From NCBI GenBank assembly GCA_012976225.1, contig JAAVVG010000009.1, positions 682,001 through 746,000 on the forward strand: DNA of 64,000 nucleotides, written 5' to 3'. Source of the stretch: Golubevia sp. BC0850. Its lineage: Eukaryota; Basidiomycota; Exobasidiomycetes; Golubeviales; Golubeviaceae. Below are positions 47,301-59,400 of the stretch, piece by piece. The position numbers and the translations under genes were made by a program. Positions within the stretch are counted from its first letter, which is position 1, and each line of letters starts with the position of its first letter. The notes beneath the pieces were generated by a model that was not told the DNA's origin, did not search any database, and was given only the letters and a program-made list of their open reading frames with translations.

Positions 47301-48886
47301 GTCCTTTCTCTACCGATTCCCAGTCCAAGATTTCCAAATTTAGCCGAAGGAGAATTTTCACTCCTACCCCCTTTGGTTGGACTTGGAGGTGGAGGCATTT
47401 CAGATTTAGCAAACATAGAAACTCTACCTTTGGCAGCTCTTGGACCAGGTAAACCCGCAACATTCATCTTTCCAATTCCAGAAGTCGAACTACCAGAGCT
47501 GAGAGCAGATCCCAAACTCGGTCTTGGTCTCGGCAGACCTCCACCAGGAGTTCTAGAAAGAAGAGAATCTTTAAGAGGTGAAGCTCTACCATTTGCTACT
47601 TCATTTTCCGTTCTGACACCACTTTTGCTTTGTTTCTGAGCTTCCATGTCTTTAGCTTTCATCCCGATGAGTTTATGAACTCTACTAGTAGGTTTGATAG
47701 TACTTTCCAAAGCAGCAGCTTTCTCAGCTGAAGTTTTAGCTCTCCTTTCTTCTTCTTCACTGACCACACTTTTTCGAGGACCTGAAACTGAAGCTCTGGA
47801 ACTTGGTCGACTGTTTCCTAAAGATGAATGAGGCCTTGTATGATGACTTGGAGTTGAAGCATTTCTATAATTTGACATGGAAGAACTAGGTCTAGTATTT
47901 GACATTGAAGAAGTCGATCTACCATTTTGTGAAGGTGTTATTGAAGATCTTCTGATTTTGGCAGATGAACCTGGTGTTGTTGAGGGTGGTCTTGAAGAAG
48001 ATTCCTTATCTGAAAACACATCTGATGCACGACTTGAAGATCGATTGGAAAGTGCAGATTGAGGTCTAGCTGTTGCATCTGTTGGCGGAGTTGAGGATAA
48101 GGCGATGACCTTTGAAGCTACGCAGAACATTCCGTTCAAAGGTGTCGTGGCAAAGTATTGAACTCTGTTCAGAATCAAAGAAAAGAGATGGAGAATAAGC
48201 CCTCATTGTCAACTGTCTTGCTCAAGTTTCCCTTGGGGGATTCGTTTCACTCACCCAGCTACGCTACCATCATTCTTCCCCTTCCCGACGCTATCTCGGA
48301 TCAATTCCAATCCAGCATACAGCAGACCAGCTTTGAATTGAACTGGACCTAAATGCCTAAGTACCCCTATTTCACCTGAGCCTTCTATCATGACCTCATC
48401 TCCTATCTCCAATTCCCTACCTCTCCTAGTCCCGCTGTTAGTAGAATCGACATTGGTCCTAGATCTAGCTTTGGCGGCAGAAGAGATAGTTGAAGAAGTG
48501 AAAGAAGAAGTTGAAGTTGGTAGAGGCGGTACTGGTGGAACATTGTTTGAACTGTAAGGATTGTTTGGTGTAGTGAAGGCAGAACTACTAGAACCACTAC
48601 TGAGAGAAGTTCTCCTTGGAGTCACAAATCTTGTTGGAGTCGTCATGGTTGAATTTGATAGTGAATCTGGATTGGTCGATGAATTTGGAGTCCTCAATGC
48701 CGATAGTGATTTCCTTGGACCTGTTAACTTTGAAGTGTTGTTGTTGGCTGCAGCAGCTGTAGCTTCAGATGATGATGATGAAGAAGTAGAGGTTGAAGGA
48801 GTTGACAAGTTTGACTCAGTTGACTTTCTTGGACCACCTGGAACTGGTAGAGATGATCTGAAAGGTGTATTAGGATTGGAACTCAT
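44361..48886 (-). CDS. CLIP-170/Bik1/Tip1-type microtubule plus-end tracking protein
   Basis: Exons 48886-48255, 48164-46530, 46426-46195 and 46106-44361 join in phase to 1414 residues. A Ser/Thr/Pro-rich start is followed by a CAP-Gly domain (about 165-240) with GDEVMIEGSGEIGVLRHLGP, the tubulin-tail-binding GKNDGSVAGVQYF (GKNDG in place of the common GKHDG), and MFCVASKVI. A basic Ser-rich linker and a very long heptad coiled coil fill most of the rest. The C-terminus has two CCHC zinc knuckles, CNLCGRNDHELVNC and CDDCGETGHSLDDC, and ends AAEIF, resembling the acidic-aromatic ETF/EEY tail of CLIP-170 that binds other CAP-Gly domains. The protein should track growing microtubule ends and recruit dynein factors. 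It is divergent from SPC3 with 133 bp between start codons. Confidence 0.92.
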
Positions 48887-49019
48887 CCTTGATTGGAGTT
48901 GATGGCAAGGTGAGTAGAGAGAGTTGGAAGCACCTTCTGAAGCTTATCACCCACCCCAATACCATCTTCAGCGCCTGATCAGTTTTGATCACTGAATTCG
49001 ATTAACCAATTCTTTCAAA

Positions 49020-50330
49020 ATGGTTAACATGAATACGTGAGTCAATCCTTCCCCTTCCAATCTCAACTCTAGGAGCTCTAAACCAATCTTCCAATCTCGC
49101 TGTCACTCAATCTTTCCCATCCCCTTCCCTTCCCCTCTCTCTCCTCATCTCAGTACCCTCCAACGATTAAACGCAGTAACAGCGCTTTCAACTTCCTGCA
49201 TTCTAGTCCTACTAGCTTTAGTAGCCTTCACATCTCATCCACTTCCATCTCGATCTTTACCTTCACCTTCTCCTCCTCCAAAAGTTTCAATCAATAGCCT
49301 AAAAGTAGTGACTGGTAAAGCTCAATGGCATCAAGATAGAGCCGTTCAACATTTCGCAACTGCAAACTTTGATTTAGATGCAGATTTCACCAACCTTTTC
49401 AATTGGAATACTAAACAGGTCTTTTTGAGTTTGGAGGCTAGGTGGGAGAACAAGAAATATGTGAGTGGGGCTTGCTGAGAGATGAGTTCAAAGAGTGCAA
49501 TAGAAAATTGAGGTGGTGTCATAGAGTGTGGGCGTATAGAAGAGAGGAGAGGTAGAGGTAACGTTGAGATGAACTGTGGGGTCGAGGTAGCAAGACGTCC
49601 CATAGAACCACCACGCCAATTCTCTCTGACCCGACTTGATGAGCAGGAAAGAAGTTCTCGATCACACCCTCTTCTCACTGGAGAAATAGGGAGGCAGACG
49701 TTCTGCAAGAGCTTTGATCCTGCAATCTAGAAAGCTTCCCTCGATTTGCCTTGCCTCTCTTGTCACATACCTCTCAAGTCTTACATTCTTTTCGACTCTT
49801 TTTCTAACGATAACCTTATCTCTACCCGCCAAAACAGGGATCAAACCACGCAGTCATCTGGGATCGAATCATCAAAAGAAAAGAAGATGCTCACGTAGTT
49901 TTGGAATATGCAATCAACAAATATGGGTTCAGAGAAATGTCTAGGAGTTTCAAGTGAGTTTTCTTCATCTCTGACATCTTCGAGTTTTTTTCCAAGATGA
50001 CTCAGAAGCTGAGAGCTAAGATCTTCAAAACTGCCTTTTGCTCATCGAAAGCTAATCTTCTTGGACTAACTTTCTTCCTTCTTCCTTCTTCCATTTCCAC
50101 CTTTTCACCTCTCTCTCCTTTTCATTTTTTTCCTCCATTTCCAACTCTAATCTCTTCTCAGAAACATCCCTTCAGGAGCGATCTTCACCTTGAAATGGAA
50201 CACGATGCCTCACGTAGGACTTCTAGCTTATGGAGATGAATACGTTACTGAACCTATTCATTTCGAATTACCGGAAGTGGAACCTGGTCAGGCGAATGGG
50301 AAAGTCAAGCCGGAGAAGATGTGGTATTGA
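49020..50330 (+). CDS. SPC3: Signal peptidase complex subunit 3 (Spc3/SPC22)
   Basis: Exons 49020-49036, 49154-49460, 49838-49953 and 50162-50330 encode 202 residues, typical for the family. The N-terminus MVNMNTTLQRLNAV leads into one transmembrane segment (SCILVLLALVATSH), then a lumenal domain with FDLDADFTNLFNWNTKQVFLSLEA, NHAVIWDRIIKR and FTLKWNTMPHVGLL, which are family hallmarks. The protein is an essential ER membrane subunit that supports the Sec11 catalytic subunit. The intron between 49461 and 49837 (377 nt) is the longest in the gene and contains nothing I can identify. Confidence 0.93.
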
Positions 50331-50940
50331 GAATGAGAAGGACCAAAGGGAAGTGGGCACTGGGAGTGGGGAGTATTGTCAGAGGTGATAGGAACTCTGT
50401 AATCCGGGTTCGTAATGGGATAATTCTAAAGTTGTTATTGAATGCTTGAATTTGGAAGGTTCGTGTGTGGTGGCAGACTGCAAAGGGTTGGGCAAGTGTT
50501 TTGAGAACCTTTTCCAGAGGTTCGATCTTAAGGATATCTAATCTACCAGTTGACTCTTCCTGCCTCTCTTGGAATCTAATGAAGAGGAGAAGTTGTAGTG
50601 GTAAAGTTCTGGAGTTTTGTTGAAACTGACTTCAAGTTTAGGACGGGAACTGGATCTCAAGGACAAGGTCAAGCTTTCAAATCTCTCGAGTCGAGTCGAC
50701 AGAGAATTCGAGACAACCATCTATATGGCTCGACTGGTCTCGCAAAAGATTGCGAAGTCTCAATGATTGTGAAGTCTCGATCCTATCTCATCTGTCAAGG
50801 TGTTCATTCGCATTCGAATTCTTTATGCGTAAACTTGTCCCTTTAGCCCCTTACGCCAACCCGTATGATCTTCCTGCCTTCATTCATGGTGAAGCTTCGA
50901 AGTTCCATCCATCTTCTCTATCTTCAGCTCCTACTATTAG
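50331..50940. other. Intergenic, no gene supported
   Basis: 3' flank of SPC3. Short ORFs on both strands are not supported. Confidence 0.5.
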
Positions 50941-51822
50941 TTAGAGGTCCGTTGTGATTGAGATTTCGAGAGTTCTTCGATTCCTTCTTCTCCTCAACCC
51001 CTGACACCGTCCGGCTCCAACAAACACAGGTCTGAAAGAGTTGACTTCGGCTTTTTTCATCTTTGATCCTTCTGCTTCTTGCTTGCTTTGTATGATAGTT
51101 CTAGAAATTTCGAGAAATGAAAGTGTCATTACTTCATGCACAACTGCTCTTTCATTTTCCAAGACGACTGACCCAGATTCAGCTTGCCTGATTGCCGTCT
51201 GGCTCTCTTGATTGTGATGACGTGAAAGAGAGGCTTTCCATTGCAATAGTTCCAGTATAGCTGTGGCCACATCGAGCTGGAATGTGCATCAATTGCGCTA
51301 CGTAGGAATGTTTGGTCAAAAAACCAAAGAAGAGAAAGATTCTAGAAACCTCTCCGTTCTTCACCAAAGGGAAAAGTCAAGCTGACAAAGTGGAGTCTTG
51401 GCGAGCTCAGTGAGTTGTCAACGTTGGACTGGCAGAATCATCACTCGATGCTCAGACCTCCTATTCACTTCCACTTACAAGTCTCTCTCTTTCACACTCA
51501 TATCGATCGTTTATGGCTGATCGCGAATCTCCACTTTCTGCTTTTAGATGGCTTGAAGACGTTTGAGATGTTTGAAGAATTCAATTTGGGCCTCCATCCA
51601 GTAATATTCAGAGAACTGCATGGCCATGGGAGGCACCAGATCCCCATCAAGGTCCACAGTCTGATCGTATACGCCCTTCCCGTTGTCAAATTGAAGTGAC
51701 CTGACCTGTTCTCCTAGCCACGGATTTCTCTTGACACACTTGAATAAGCCGGTAGAGTGACGAGGGTGGACAGTGACTGTTTGAAGAAGCCCAGGATAAA
51801 AGAGAGCGTATGCTCCCCCCAA
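50941..51822 (-). other. Isolated coding-like segments, possibly a relic gene
   Basis: Two minus-strand stretches read like protein. One at 51822-51544 contains VTVHPRHSTGLFKCVKRNP and WLGEQVRSLQFDN and ends KHLKRLQAI; it resembles the leucine-rich part of fungal F-box-like proteins. The other at about 51276-50941 follows an acceptor (CATTCCAG) and contains LDVATAILELLQWKAS. No start codon, signal or joining introns were found. They could be exons of one gene, or remains of a decayed one. Confidence 0.3.
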
Positions 51823-51952
51823 TGTTCATGGATACCGATAGAAGGGTCTTGTCCCTGAGTCTGAAGTGAAGGAATAGGGTCGTCAACTACGTGAGAGAGG
51901 GTGAAGCAAACAGCGTACCGAATACTCACTTTCTTCCTTCGTTCATCTCGTC

Positions 51953-52404
51953 CTAGGTCTCTCCCACAGCCCAGTCTCGAATCTCTTGCGTTACCATCGA
52001 CAAAACGTCTTCTCCTAATCGATCGAGAGTGTTTGATAAAGGAGCAGGTGGGAGATTGTTGAATCTGAATCCATGGTCGGATGAGTGTCATTATTGGAAG
52101 GAATGTCCGATTCTTCGTCCTCATCCAACGTTGAATCAGATCGGTCTTCGATTAGAACTGTCTGTGAGCTCTCATCTGTCACATGGTCTTGTTCATCTTG
52201 ATGGTTGAGAGAAAGATGAGCTGCGATTAGAGATTGAAACTGAAGGGAAGGCGAGATTGAAGAAGAAGAAGGAGTCGAAGGAAGTCGGACTCGGTTTTGA
52301 AGAGTTTCTCTCTTGAAAGTTTCAAGTGTTTCGTCCAATCCATGAGTTGATAAGTAATCTATGATCACTCGTTGGCAAACTGAATCTATTGACCCGGATG
52401 TCAT
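51953..52404 (-). CDS. LisH-domain protein, small
   Basis: The ATG at 52404 begins MTSGSIDSVCQRV, leading into a LisH dimerisation motif (IIDYLSTHGLDETLETFKRET), where the YL-G-T-F pattern is diagnostic. A Ser-rich and acidic middle follows. The frame then needs a splice: a GTTGGA donor after 52130 and an acceptor at 52065 restore a helical C-terminus (SNTLDRLGEDVLSMVTQEI, RDWAVGET) that stops at 51953; the donor is non-consensus. The product is about 128 residues. LisH proteins often act in microtubule, CTLH/GID or transcription complexes; no second domain tells which. Confidence 0.5.
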
Positions 52405-52651
52405 CGTCGAAGGGTGAAGCGAGAGAAGAGAAAGATGATGCTGTGCTATTCTAAGCTTCAGTCTCATCAGCACCTTGAAATTTGCCGTTACATGGTCTCA
52501 CAAATCAAGAGTTTCATTTAGAATTCAGACAACAGCACATCCTATTTCAATTCCTTCAAGAGCAAGTCTGGGAAAGGAGTAGCCTTACCATCAGCCAGCC
52601 TCCAACGTTCCTTCCCCCACTGAAGCACCCTACTCTCCAGACCTTCTCAAG

Positions 52652-55600
52652 ATGTCGAGCTTAACGCCAACTCCAACTGCGACATCGCTTTCATCTGAGC
52701 AATCAATTTCATCTGCCAGTGAGGCAATGAAATCTTTGTCTTCTGCCATCAGTTCAGCCAGTTCTGCTCTGACTTCAGAATCTGTCATTGCAAGTGGTAG
52801 CTCTCCTCAACCGAGTGTCTTCAAGTATATCGGTATCGTGAGTTTCGAGCGAATAAATGCTGTCATGCTATAGCTTGGCCATTTAGGGAGGCTTGAAGAA
52901 AGAATTGGGACACATCTCCATGAGGACAGAAGAGCTAGACTGGCAAGGCCAAGAGAAAGGAAGATGACTTTCTTCACTCTGTCTACCGAAGCTGACTGTT
53001 TTAAATCTTTCCCTGCTCTATTTGGTTCTCTTGGTATGGGATATTTGGGATTTGATAGGCTCTTGCAGTTGGAAGTGGTGAGTTGAACTTCTTTATAAGA
53101 GGATAGGGGTGGTCAAGCCTCCCTCGCAATGAGCAGAAGAAATGGGAAGGACAAGAAGCTGTGAATGTGGGATCGAGTTCAGAAAGGCTTTTGTGGGAAA
53201 TCGAACATCAAATGAGTGACGATGGGCTTCAATAATAAGTCTGTCGGAGACGGAAGCCTGGTTCTTATCCAATGGACCTGGTTGAGGCTTCCATTCGCTC
53301 GGAACATGTCTTTGGGAAGCGTTGAATCCAAGATACCCCATTGAACGCTACTTGAAACAAGATGGTGGCTTTGCAAAGCCAATTCCTTTCGAGCTCACGG
53401 CTTCGGAAAACAAGTGAAAGCTTTCATTCGCTAGTCATTTATCTTTCTAACCTCTTTCAACTCCCTCTCTTCATCCACACCTGCTCTTTCAATCTTAAAG
53501 GGTAAGTTAAAGCATCAGAAACTCGAGCTCGTCAATCTAATCTGATCTAACAAGCTCTCCTCTCTGTTCCTCCCTTTGTCCTCCCCAGTGTTTTCATCGG
53601 AGCCTCCTTTGTCTTCAAGAAGAAAGGACTAATAGCTTCCCAGAAAAAGTATAATCGAGAAAAGGGAGAGGGAGTTGCTTATCTGAAGGTAAGATTCAAA
53701 TCTTTCTATCTCTCTTTCTCCGCCAATCTTTTTCAGCTGACCTTACCGGCTCGCTTTCTCCTAAACTTTTTCGCTTCAAGTCTCCATTATGGTGGATTGG
53801 AAGTAAGTCTCTATGATTGAGTTGACTTTGATCTGAGGGAAAGAGGCTCGTTCGAGTTTATTATCTGACCTCCGTTTCCATCTCATTCTTCTTCTTCTTC
53901 TTCAGTGTCGATGATGATCTTGGGAGAAATCTTTAATTTCGTTGCTTATGCTTTTACAGATGCTATTTTGGTAACTCCTCTGGGTGCTTTATCTGTTGTT
54001 GTGAGTTGACGCTCTCTCTGCCTTCTTGTCTTAAGAGTTCAAAGAAAGCTTACAAAGATTGTTTTCTTCTATTCTTTCTTTCTTATAGATTTGTGCAGTC
54101 CTTTCTTCTATTTTCTTGAAGGAGAAACTTAGTGAGTGCTTCCTTGCGCTCAAGATCTCGAATCGGAAGCATTTTGTTTGTTCTCGACCCAAGCAGCTAA
54201 CAAACTGACCCATGCTTCTCAACAGCTCTCTTTGGAAAGGTCGGATGTTTTCTATGTATCGTTGGATCAATTGTCATCGCTATCAATGGTCCTGAACACG
54301 GATCTACTGGGAAGGTGCGAATGATCTCATCAGTTTTGAGGACCTGAAGATAGTGGAGCGAGACTAACACCTACTTCTATCTATCTCCCTCAGATTACTG
54401 AGTTCCAGAAACTTTTCCTTTCAGTAGGATTCTTAGTATGGGCTGGAGCATGCATCGTAGTCTCTTTAATATTAATCTTCTACGCAGTTCCTCGATGGGG
54501 TTCCACATACATGCTGGTTCACATTTCTATTTGTTCTCTAATCGGAGGACTCAGTGTATCAGTCACTTCAGGTTTAGGTTCCGCCATTCTACTCTCAATT
54601 CGAGGGGAAAATCAATTCAAGCATTGGTTTATTTACTTCCTTTTTGGGTTCGTCATCGTAACCCTTTTAACAGAAATTGTATACCTCAACAAAGCTTTAG
54701 AACTTTTCAACACAGCGATGGTTACTCCGACTTATTACGTTCTTTTCACTTTCTGTACTTTAGTGAGCTCGATAGTTCTTTTCCAAGGTTTAGATGCAAG
54801 TCCAATCGCTATTGTTACCATTGTTTTGGGATTCTTAACGATTTGTAGTGGAATCACTCTACTTCAGTTGAGTAAGATTGATCCGGAAGATTTAGCTCAA
54901 AAGGGAACTTTGGATAGAAAATCAACTATGTTACTCAAAGCTAGTAGGAGTCATCTAGGTCATGGAGAGAAAGATCAATTATCGATGTACGAGGATCCAG
55001 GTATCGATACTGTCAGAGGAGGATTGGGAGTTGTGGGTTCTATGATCAGAGCTAGAAGTTCGAGAAGGATCGCAAGTGGAATCCATGCTTCTTCGGATGC
55101 TTATCGCCATCGCTCTTATCGATCGGATGAACATGGGATGCTGAATACTGGAGGGAAGGACGATTTGGAGGTGAGTTGACTTTCTTTCCAGAGAGCTGGG
55201 GTGATAGAACTCTTCAGGAGAGCTCATTCTGATTGGTCTTCAACTCTCTTCCTTCTACTTTTCAGCGCTTCCAACTCTCCGACAATCCTTCTGGTGGACT
55301 CCGAGTTCCTGGATCAAACAGTGGACATGGTCACACGATGCCAAACATGCCCAAGAAGAGAGACACTGCCATCAGTTTCGTCAGCGGCTCGGAAGACCCT
55401 CATGGACATCACGCTGAAGATCCCAGACCTCTAGCAAGTACCCTTTCATCCTCACCTACAAGAGAAGAATTCGATGACGACATTCGAAGACAACGAGAAA
55501 ACGCTCATCAACAACTTTCATCAAATCAAGCTCTTTCAGTCGTCACTGAAGTAGAATCTGGAAATGGAACCACAAAGACAGTTCCTTCTCCAAGTAGTCA

Positions 55601-55931
55601 GAAATGGTTAGATCCACTTTCTCCTTCTTCTTCAATGAGAGGTCCAAGACCTCTACCTCGATCTGGAGCAGGAGATATTCGTTCAATGTGGGATACTCCT
55701 GGAAATACGATGCGAGACTATGATGAAGGTGGAGATCTAAATCTTTCTAGAAGTATCTCAAGTGAAGAACATGATAGGTCGCGTAAAAATTTTCCAGGTG
55801 GAAGAGGGAAGAGAGACGAAGATGACGAGAGAGCTGAAGAAGAACAACTCTTGGCTGGGAAAGGTGGGAGAGATGATGATGATTCTTATGAGGAGGAAAG
55901 GAGGAAGGGTAAATCTTCGAGACCGTTTTAA
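52652..55931 (+). CDS. NIPA-type magnesium transporter
   Basis: Proposed exons: 52652-52837, 53059-53077 (19 nt), 53501 (1 nt), 53589-53688, 53781-53802, 53906-54000, 54089-54131, 54226-54314, 54394-55170, 55266-55931, giving 665 residues in phase. The Ser-rich start leads to YIGIALAVGSGVFIGASFVFKKKGL, the family signature TM1. Further hallmarks are SPLWWIGM, GEIFNFVAYAFTDAILVTPLG, LSSIFLKEKL, FGKVGCFLCIVGS, NGPEH, and the last four helices to GITLLQLSKI. About nine transmembrane segments are expected. The ~290-residue cytoplasmic tail is His/Ser/Asp-rich and disordered, longer than in animal NIPAs. The 1-nt exon is inferred from phase, from the conserved GSGVFIG join, and from a strong GTAAGT donor and CTAAC branch site downstream. 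Confidence 0.88.
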
Positions 55932-56442
55932 TTGAGAAGTCCTCTTTTGACGACTTTCTTTGATGGAATGCAAATTTCTATTCTTTTCCATATGGACACT
56001 GCTTCAACTTTTCACACTTGTTCACTCCTTCTCCTCTTCTCTCTTGCTCTTTGTTAACAATTGGTTTCGTTCTCACTCCTGGGTCTCATTATTCTGATTT
56101 CATCTTCACCTATCCCTCTACTGTATATAATTTCTTCTGTTGTAAATGCTATCACGCTCAATCTTTGAGCCTTCTTTTTCATCTAGAATTTGGCGAAAGC
56201 ATGACCTGTGATTTGAGAGCAGAAGCAATTGAGAATTCACCAGATTGAGAAGGACAGGTATAAACGTCAAGTCACAACAAGATTTGAATTGCGCAACGAA
56301 AGGAACAACTGTAAACACTAAAAGCTGATTTGAAAGACGGAGCACAAACCAAAACTAGATCCGGGCGGGCCCCTCTTTGACCTAAATGGATGATCGTGAA
56401 AGGCATCACTATTTGGCCCGGATAATATACAAAAACAACAAA
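55932..56442. other. Convergent 3' intergenic region
   Basis: Between the NIPA transporter and the large acidic protein. No gene supported. Confidence 0.5.
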
Positions 56443-59400
56443 CTAATTCGACTCGAACAAGTTCTGAATCCTCTTCATCCTTTTCTTTTGCTTTTTCTCC
56501 TGCACTTCCTCTTTCGACAAGACTTTCACACCTGCCATCTTGGAAACTGGAACACTTGAAGAAGGAGCCTTTGACTTCGATTTCGATTTCTTCTTCTCTT
56601 CTTCAGAAGAATTCGAATCCGAATCTGAATCTGAATCCGAGTCTGAGTCCGAAACCGAATCTTCAGAAGAGGAAGAAGAGTCATCATCTTCTTGACTTGA
56701 GTTTTGAGAAGAGTGAATACTTCTTGAAGGATTTGGCTGAGAAGAAGAGAAAGATTTGGCACCCATGTAAGATCCACTTAGGTTTGAAGAGATTCCATTT
56801 GGAGTTTGCATTGGACTTGTGTTTTGAGAGTTGGAACCTGAATTCTGTCTTTTCGACATCAAGGTGGATAGACTGACTCTACCTCCCTTCTGGAGGGAAG
56901 AATTTGAAGAATTTGAATCCATGCTTTCCTTTGATGATTTCGAACCCACTGCCCAAGGGAACCATTTGGCGATTGCGAAAGAACCATTGGGTTGAGCAGC
57001 TCCAGCGAGTTGTTCTGGAGAGCTTGTCTTCTGTAAAGTCTGATTTCCATCTTCATCCTTCTCATCGTCATATTGCTCTCTTTCCTCCTTCCCCGCCTCT
57101 TCTTCTTCCTCTCCTCCGGGATCGACGTTGTCCATTTGATCATTGGGTTTTGGATTCGAAATCTCAGGATCGCTCGACATCGACAAAGATCGTTTTCTTT
57201 GCCTCTGATCCTCTTCTTCCTCCTGATCTGGAACTTGAGTTTTGTCGGACTCAGTTTCAGATTGTTCTTCATCTCCATCTCCTTTCCCTTCATTCCCACT
57301 TCCATCGGCCATCTCTTCATCTTCATCCTTCTGATCTTCTCCTTCGCTAGAATCGGCGGAAGTGTTTGAACTAGCCACAGAGACCGAACGAAATTGACTT
57401 CTGGTCGCTCTTTTCTTCTCGTAAGCTTGAGCTAGAGCTGAAGGAGCCGAAGCTGAGGTCTGTCTCTGATGGGTTTGATTTGGTAGAGGAAAGGGTTCCG
57501 ATTCGGATTCTTCAGTGCTTTGGCTTTGACTTTGCTGTTGATCTTGGGCTTTACTTTGAGCTGCTAGACGTTGAGCCCTGTCCTTCAGCTGTTGACTGGC
57601 AGTTTGAGTTCGACGTTTAGTTGGAGATTTCGATCTTGAAGACTTCCTTTTGGCAGAGGGTTCATCACTCAAAGACGGGCTAACAGGTCGAGTCCTCTCC
57701 TCATTTTCGTCATCTGCGTCTTCGTTGTGGTCCACATCCATTCCATCGTCACTCGCAGCTGCAGAAGGAGGTAACAAAAGAGCATCCTGACCTTCTTCAT
57801 CACGAGCGAGATTTGCTTGAGAAGAGGCTGGCTCCAACATTGGACTAGTTTGAACTTCTTCTTCTGAGCCTTCCGGAGAGGGAGGGCGTAGACCACCAGA
57901 AGTCGGAGAGCTTCTCGTTAGACGAGCTGGTTCGATAGGATTCAGAAGAGAGTCTTGAGAATCGCTGGTGGGAGGAGGTCCTAGCATGGAAGCTGCGATC
58001 GTCTTTCGCCTACCTTGTGAATTCGAAGAATCTTTGCCAGACTTGAGGGTATTACGAGCTTGACGAGAGCGACTTGGAGATGATTGTTCATGTTGGGAAG
58101 TTTCAGGTCCTTCAGTTTGTTCCACTTCTTCTTCTTCCTGTTGCTTTCCCTTTCCCTTATCCTTTCGACTCGAAAGGAGTTCTTGAAGTCCTCGATCTCG
58201 GCCACCAGGATTGTTCTTCTCGTACTCTTTCTGATCCTCTAGAAGTTTCTGAACTGCCAATTCCTTGACCTTCTTGTTCCATTCCAACAACGAATTCATA
58301 GCTTGTTTATCGACTACTCTCTTGCGTCTTCCCATGGCCTTGAGTTCATCCAATCTTTTTGAGATACTTTCGTCACCTTTTGTAACGACAGGACAAACTT
58401 CAATCTCATGTTCAGGAGATTCGAGGCAGATTGAACAAGTGTCGACCACTTTTTTTGGACGTCCACGTTTAGGAGCTGCGGTTGAAGATCCCTGAGTTGC
58501 AGTTGATCCTGAAGCATTGACTGCGTCTTTAGAAGGAGAAGTAGCCCTCTGAGATTTGGATTGAGATTCGAGAGTCTTCTTTGCTTCCTCGGCAGCAGTA
58601 GCAGCTTCTTGCCTCTTTCTTTCCCCTTCCTGAGCGGCTTCTTCTTCTTCTTCTTTCTCTTCTTGCTCTTTCTGAGTCTTTTGAGCTGCCGCTTTCTCTT
58701 CTTCAGCTTTCCTCTTCTTCTCTATCTCTGCCTGTTCTTTCTCCGCCTTCTCCTTTTCAGCTTTCTCTTTCTCTTCTTGATCCTTCTTCTCCTTTTCAAT
58801 TCTCTCCTTCTCCTCTCTTTCCTTCTCGGCCTTTTCCAGCTGTTTCTTCTCCTTCTTCTGTTTCTTTTGCTTTTCTAAATCCACCTCATCTTCTTCCTCT
58901 TCCTCTTCCTCTTGATCCCCACCTTCACTTTCTTCCTCTTTCTCTTCCATCTCCCCTTTCTGTTTATCCAGAGCCTCCTGCTTAACCTGAGCGATAAGAG
59001 CAGCTCTTTGCTTTCTCGTTTCAGCATCTCTCTCGGCTTTCAATTCTTTAGCAGTTTTCTTCTTTGGTTTCTGAACAGAACTCGTTGCTGGCTGCGGTGA
59101 TTCTTGAGATTGACTTTCTAGAACAGTTTGAGATTGAGTTTGAGATTGAGTTGTCTTTTCCTTGCCCTTCAATTTCTCTGACTCTTTCTCTGAAGATTTC
59201 TCTATCTCTTTCTCCGGAGATTTCTCCTTCTCAACTTCCTCTTGCATTTCAACATCTTCCTCCTGATTCTCTATTCCATCAACTTCCATCTCTCCCCTCT
59301 TCTGCTCCTTATGCACCTTCAACAATCTAGCTTTCTCTTCTTTTTCCAACTGTTTAGGAGTCTTAGGCTTTGCTGGAGTGGAATTTTTCTTAGCGAGATC

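Noticed and set aside
58561-58878. Leu/Phe-rich plus-strand ORF that looks like a membrane protein
   Set aside because: It is the reverse complement of Lys/Glu-rich coiled-coil codons of the large acidic protein.
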